DNA of 46,697 nt from Alphaproteobacteria bacterium (lineage in GTDB: Bacteria; Pseudomonadota; Alphaproteobacteria; Rhizobiales; Xanthobacteraceae), in the NCBI GenBank assembly GCA_005884765.1, contig VAZV01000173.1, forward strand, positions 1 to 46,697, in the 5' to 3' direction. The position numbers and the translations under genes were made by a program. The notes beneath the pieces were generated by a model. It was not told the origin of the DNA, searched no databases, and saw nothing but the letters and a program-made list of their open reading frames with translations. Below are positions 44,101 to 46,697 of this stretch, piece by piece. Position 1 is the first letter of the stretch. Every line of letters begins with the position of its first letter.

Positions 44101-44585
44101 CAGCGCGCTTCCTTTGCAAGCGCGGCGAGTGCCTCGCCATTGACCCGGCACACGGTCCATTCGTCCATCAAGACCGCGCCGAGCGATCGATAGAACTCGA
44201 TCGACGGCGTGTTCCAGTCCAGCACCGACCATTGCAGGCGCGACCAGCGGTTCTGTACGCATAGCTTCGCCAGATGCGCGAGCAAGGCCTTGCCGATGCC
44301 GTTGCCGCGGAGCGCCGGACGAACGAACAGGTCTTCCAGATAGATGCCGGAACGGCCGGAGAAGGTCGAAAAATTGACGAACCAGACCGCGAAGCCAGCC
44401 ACTTCGCCGTTCCACTGGGCGATCTCACAGAATAGGCGCGGATGATCGGCGAACAGCGCTTCGGCGATGTCAGCTTCGCTGGCCTCCACTTCATGGAGCA
44501 GCTTTTCGTACTCGGCAAGTTCGCGAATGAACGAGAGAACCAGTCCCGCCTCACCGGGGCGCGCGCGGCGGATGATGAGGGACAT
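44100..44585 (-). CDS. GNAT family N-acetyltransferase
   Basis: This is a 161-residue acetyltransferase. The acetyl-CoA-binding motif A is EDLFVRPALRGNGIGKALLAHLAKLC (R/Q-x-x-G-x-G/A as RGNGIG), followed by the C-terminal YRSLGAVLMDEWTV. It resembles diamine/thialysine acetyltransferase-type GNATs, but the substrate is not certain. It lies between thyA (8 bp away) and folA (1-bp overlap). Confidence 0.9.
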   Translation of the reverse strand: MSLIIRRARPGEAGLVLSFIRELAEYEKLLHEVEASEADIAEALFADHPRLFCEIAQWNGEVAGFAVWFVNFSTFSGRSGIYLEDLFVRPALRGNGIGKALLAHLAKLCVQNRWSRLQWSVLDWNTPSIEFYRSLGAVLMDEWTVCRVNGEALAALAKEAR

Positions 44586-44593
44586 TCAATCGC

Positions 44594-45388
44594 TCACACC
44601 GCAACCGCAGCCTTGATATGCGGGTGCGGATCATAGCCTTCGAGCACGAAATCCTCATAACGGAACGCGAAGATGTCCTTTACATCCGGATTGATCTTCA
44701 TCACCGGCAAGGCGCGCGTTGGACGCGTCAGTTGCAGCCGCGCCTGATCGAGATGGTTGGAATAAAGGTGGGCGTCGCCGAGCGAGTGCACGAAATCACC
44801 GGGTTTGAGGCCCGTCACCTGCGCGACCATCATCGTCAACAATGCGTAGGATGCGATGTTGAAGGGCACGCCGAGAAACACGTCGCCGGAGCGCTGATAG
44901 AGCTGGCACGACAATTTGCCGTTCGCGACGTAGAACTGGAACAGGCAGTGGCATGGCGGCAGCGCCATCTTGTCGACATCGGCCGGATTCCACGCGCTCA
45001 CGATCAGGCGGCGCGAATCCGGGTTGCGCTTGATCATGCCGACGACGTTCGCGATCTGGTCGATGCTGTGCCCGTCCGGCGTCGGCCAGGATCGCCATTG
45101 CGAACCATAGACTGGGCCGAGATCGCCGTTGGCGTCGGCCCATTCGTCCCAGATCGTGACGCCGTGATCCCGGAGGTATTTGACGTTGGTGTCGCCCTTG
45201 AGGAACCACAACAGCTCATGCACGATCGACTTCAGCGGCAGCTTCTTGGTGGTCAGCATCGGGAAGCCCGCGGCCAGGTTGAACCGCATCTGGTGGCCGA
45301 AGATCGACAGCGTCCCGGTGCCGGTGCGGTCACCCTTTGCCGCGCCGTCCGAGAGAATCCGTTCCAGCAGATCGTGGTACTGATTCAT
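44594..45388 (-). CDS. thyA: Thymidylate synthase
   Basis: This 264-residue enzyme has exactly the length of the E. coli enzyme. It makes dTMP from dUMP using methylenetetrahydrofolate. The catalytic Cys146 lies in [11 protein letters not shown]. Other conserved parts are the N-terminal [18 protein letters not shown] and the dUMP-binding [19 protein letters not shown]. It heads the thyA-GNAT-folA run. A dispersed repeat lies just upstream. Confidence 0.97.
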   Translation of the reverse strand: MNQYHDLLERILSDGAAKGDRTGTGTLSIFGHQMRFNLAAGFPMLTTKKLPLKSIVHELLWFLKGDTNVKYLRDHGVTIWDEWADANGDLGPVYGSQWRSWPTPDGHSIDQIANVVGMIKRNPDSRRLIVSAWNPADVDKMALPPCHCLFQFYVANGKLSCQLYQRSGDVFLGVPFNIASYALLTMMVAQVTGLKPGDFVHSLGDAHLYSNHLDQARLQLTRPTRALPVMKINPDVKDIFAFRYEDFVLEGYDPHPHIKAAVAV

Positions 45389-45420
45389 GGCGTCGTGCTT
45401 TCGATCATGGACCGATTAGT

Positions 45421-45500
45421 TTGACTCGGATCATGATCTCATCTCTTTGTTTGAACATGATCTTTTCGGAAAGCCGGTTCGCGCTTTTTTCGGATCATGC
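45421..45500. repeat. Dispersed intergenic repeat (CATGATC/GGATCATG type)
   Basis: The element contains CGGATCATGATC near 45427, AACATGATCTTTTCGGAAAG (45453-45472), GCCGGTTCGCGC and CGGATCATGC at its end. The GATCATG and CATGATC ends are inverted. This matches a common intergenic repeat style in Rhizobiales (arms with CATGATC-TTTTCGGAAA), recognised from memory. Confidence 0.6.
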
Positions 45501-45597
45501 CCAGGAATTTAGCGGCCCGGCCGGTGCATCGACAGCGGCGATTCGGCTGTTAGGCACAATTATACAGGGAAAAATGTAGGTTTTGTCCATAAACGAC

Positions 45598-45623
45598 AAG
45601 GGCGGAACCTGCGTTCCACCCTT
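45598..45623 (-). terminator. Candidate terminator after tctA
   Basis: The arms AAGGG-C-GGAAC and GTTCC-A-CCCTT pair around CTGC with one mismatch, 30 bp after the tctA stop. The minus-strand tail GTCGTTTATGG has only a short T stretch, so the termination efficiency is doubtful. Confidence 0.45.
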
Positions 45624-45652
45624 GGTTTCACCCATTTTTCGAGGCTGATCAG

Positions 45653-46697
45653 TCAGCCCTCTGATTCCACGAACACTTCGTCGCGCTTCTTGCGCAAGGT
45701 CGGCAGCACCGCCAGTACCAGAAGCCCGGCTGCGCCCGCCATCAGCACCGCCGAAAGCGGGCGGGTGATGAAGACCGACCAGTCGCCGCGCGAGATCAAC
45801 AGCGCCCGGCGCAGGTTTTCCTCCATCAGCGGTCCAAGCACCATGCCGAGCAGGAGCGGCGCCGGCTCGAAGTCGTGCTTGATCAGCCAGTAGCCGACGA
45901 GGCCAAAGGCGCCGGCGAGGACGACGTCGACCGGCGCGTTGTTGATGGAGTAGATGCCGATCGCGCAGAACACCACGATCGAGGGGAACATCAGCCGGTA
46001 GGGCACGCGCAACAGCCGCACCCAGATGCCAACCAGCGGCAAATTGATGATGATCAGCATCAGGTTGCCGATCCACATCGAGGTGATCATGCCCCACACC
46101 AGATCAGGCTGCTTCTGCATCACCTGCGGTCCCGGCACGATGCCATGAATGGTCATGGCGCCGACCATCAGCGCCATCACCGCGTTCGGCGGGATGCCGA
46201 GCGTCAGCAGCGGGATGAACGAGGTCTGCGCGGCCGCGTTATTGGCGCTCTCGGGCGCCGCCACGCCTTCGATGGCGCCGCGCCCGAACCTTGACGGGTC
46301 TTTCGCGATCTTCTTCTCGAACGTATAGGCCGCGAAGGAAGCGATCACTGCGCCGCCGCCCGGCAGAATGCCGAGGATCGACCCCAGCACCGTGCCGCGG
46401 CAGATGGCAGGGAACGAGTCGATCATGTCCTTTTTGGTCGGCATCAGCCCGGTGATCTTCTGCTGCACGAGTTGGCGATCCATCTCGGCGCCGGCGTCAA
46501 GATTGCGGATGATTTCCGCGAAACCGAACACACCCATCGCTACGGTCGCAAAGCCGAGACCGTCGGCCAGTTCAGGAACGTTGAACGCCATGCGCGAGGC
46601 GCCGGTCTCGATGTCGGATCCGACCATCGACAGCAGCAAGCCGAACACGATCATGGCGATTGCCTTCAACAGCGATCCCTTGGCGAGCACCACCGCG
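45653..46697 (-). CDS. tctA: Tripartite tricarboxylate transporter permease TctA (5' end outside window)
   Basis: This is the large membrane subunit of a TTT-family importer. The 347 visible residues are the C-terminal two thirds of a protein usually about 500 residues long. Typical motifs include [21 protein letters not shown] and [34 protein letters not shown], the conserved substrate/ion site region. It works with a small TctB subunit and a periplasmic TctC receptor to import citrate-like or other carboxylates. These are not in the window. A transmembrane C-terminus ends [18 protein letters not shown]. Confidence 0.93.
   Translation of the reverse strand, partial: AVVLAKGSLLKAIAMIVFGLLLSMVGSDIETGASRMAFNVPELADGLGFATVAMGVFGFAEIIRNLDAGAEMDRQLVQQKITGLMPTKKDMIDSFPAICRGTVLGSILGILPGGGAVIASFAAYTFEKKIAKDPSRFGRGAIEGVAAPESANNAAAQTSFIPLLTLGIPPNAVMALMVGAMTIHGIVPGPQVMQKQPDLVWGMITSMWIGNLMLIIINLPLVGIWVRLLRVPYRLMFPSIVVFCAIGIYSINNAPVDVVLAGAFGLVGYWLIKHDFEPAPLLLGMVLGPLMEENLRRALLISRGDWSVFITRPLSAVLMAGAAGLLVLAVLPTLRKKRDEVFVESEG

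Noticed and set aside
45495..46097. Minus-strand frame overlapping tctA
   Set aside because: It is an out-of-frame shadow of tctA with Arg/His-rich composition.

Overview
The window looks like chromosomal DNA of a Bradyrhizobium-type alphaproteobacterium (family Nitrobacteraceae). This is inferred from the high GC content, the dense minus-strand operons with ATGA overlaps, the abundance of ABC transporters, and the gene orders thyA-GNAT-folA-hflK-hflC-DUF2065-degP and ilvB/ilvN/ilvC/miaA/serB. Short intergenic palindromes of a style common in these genomes support it. No rRNA, tRNA, insertion sequence, phage or CRISPR array was seen.

Positions 1-10.7 kb are almost entirely minus-strand transport operons. 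A complete branched-chain-amino-acid-type (HAAT) ABC system runs SBP-livG-livF-livH-livM and ends in a coupled PPK2 kinase gene, cut by the window edge. Its promoter carries an inverted repeat across the -10 box. Next comes a NitT/TauT-type ABC system whose ATPase, permease and binding-protein genes are interleaved with a PEBP-family protein, an MFS carrier and a Nudix hydrolase. From 10.86 to 13.13 kb (plus strand) lies a glycine-betaine/choline-type (Opu) system: an ATPase gene broken by an internal deletion, then an intact permease/binding-protein fusion. From 13.15 to 16.25 kb (minus strand) is a three-gene ABC export cassette (NEW3-domain membrane protein, ATPase, ABC-2 permease) with two apparent single-base frameshifts. 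Three disruptions therefore sit within 5.4 kb, meaning either local decay or a local sequence error.

From 16.4 to 29.3 kb is mixed accessory content: a beta-hydroxyacid-dehydrogenase-like enzyme, a rhodanese, an LpxO-like lipid A hydroxylase, a membrane sulfatase-fold transferase, and three unknown small proteins (one zinc-ribbon, one ending in an AT-hook-like motif). A perfect 38-bp palindrome precedes a Crp/Fnr regulator. A TetR gene diverges from a ferric-reductase-like membrane protein across two matched operators. An SDR, an eRF1-like (baeRF) protein, an MFS carrier and another HAAT-type binding protein follow.

From 29.7 to 39.3 kb is the branched-chain amino acid region. ilvB has a clear attenuator upstream: a promoter, a 21-codon leader peptide rich in Ile/Leu/Val codons, and a terminator. 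Downstream on the same strand are a threonine-dehydratase-like gene, ilvN, a methyltransferase, EamA and LysE-type exporters, and ilvC with its own terminator. miaA and serB diverge with only four bases between their start codons. A single-chain DUF4160-DUF2442 fusion follows serB.

From 39.3 to 46.7 kb are envelope quality control and folate/thymidylate genes: a DegP-type protease, DUF2065, hflC, hflK, folA, a GNAT acetyltransferase and thyA. The window ends in a partial TctA transporter gene.
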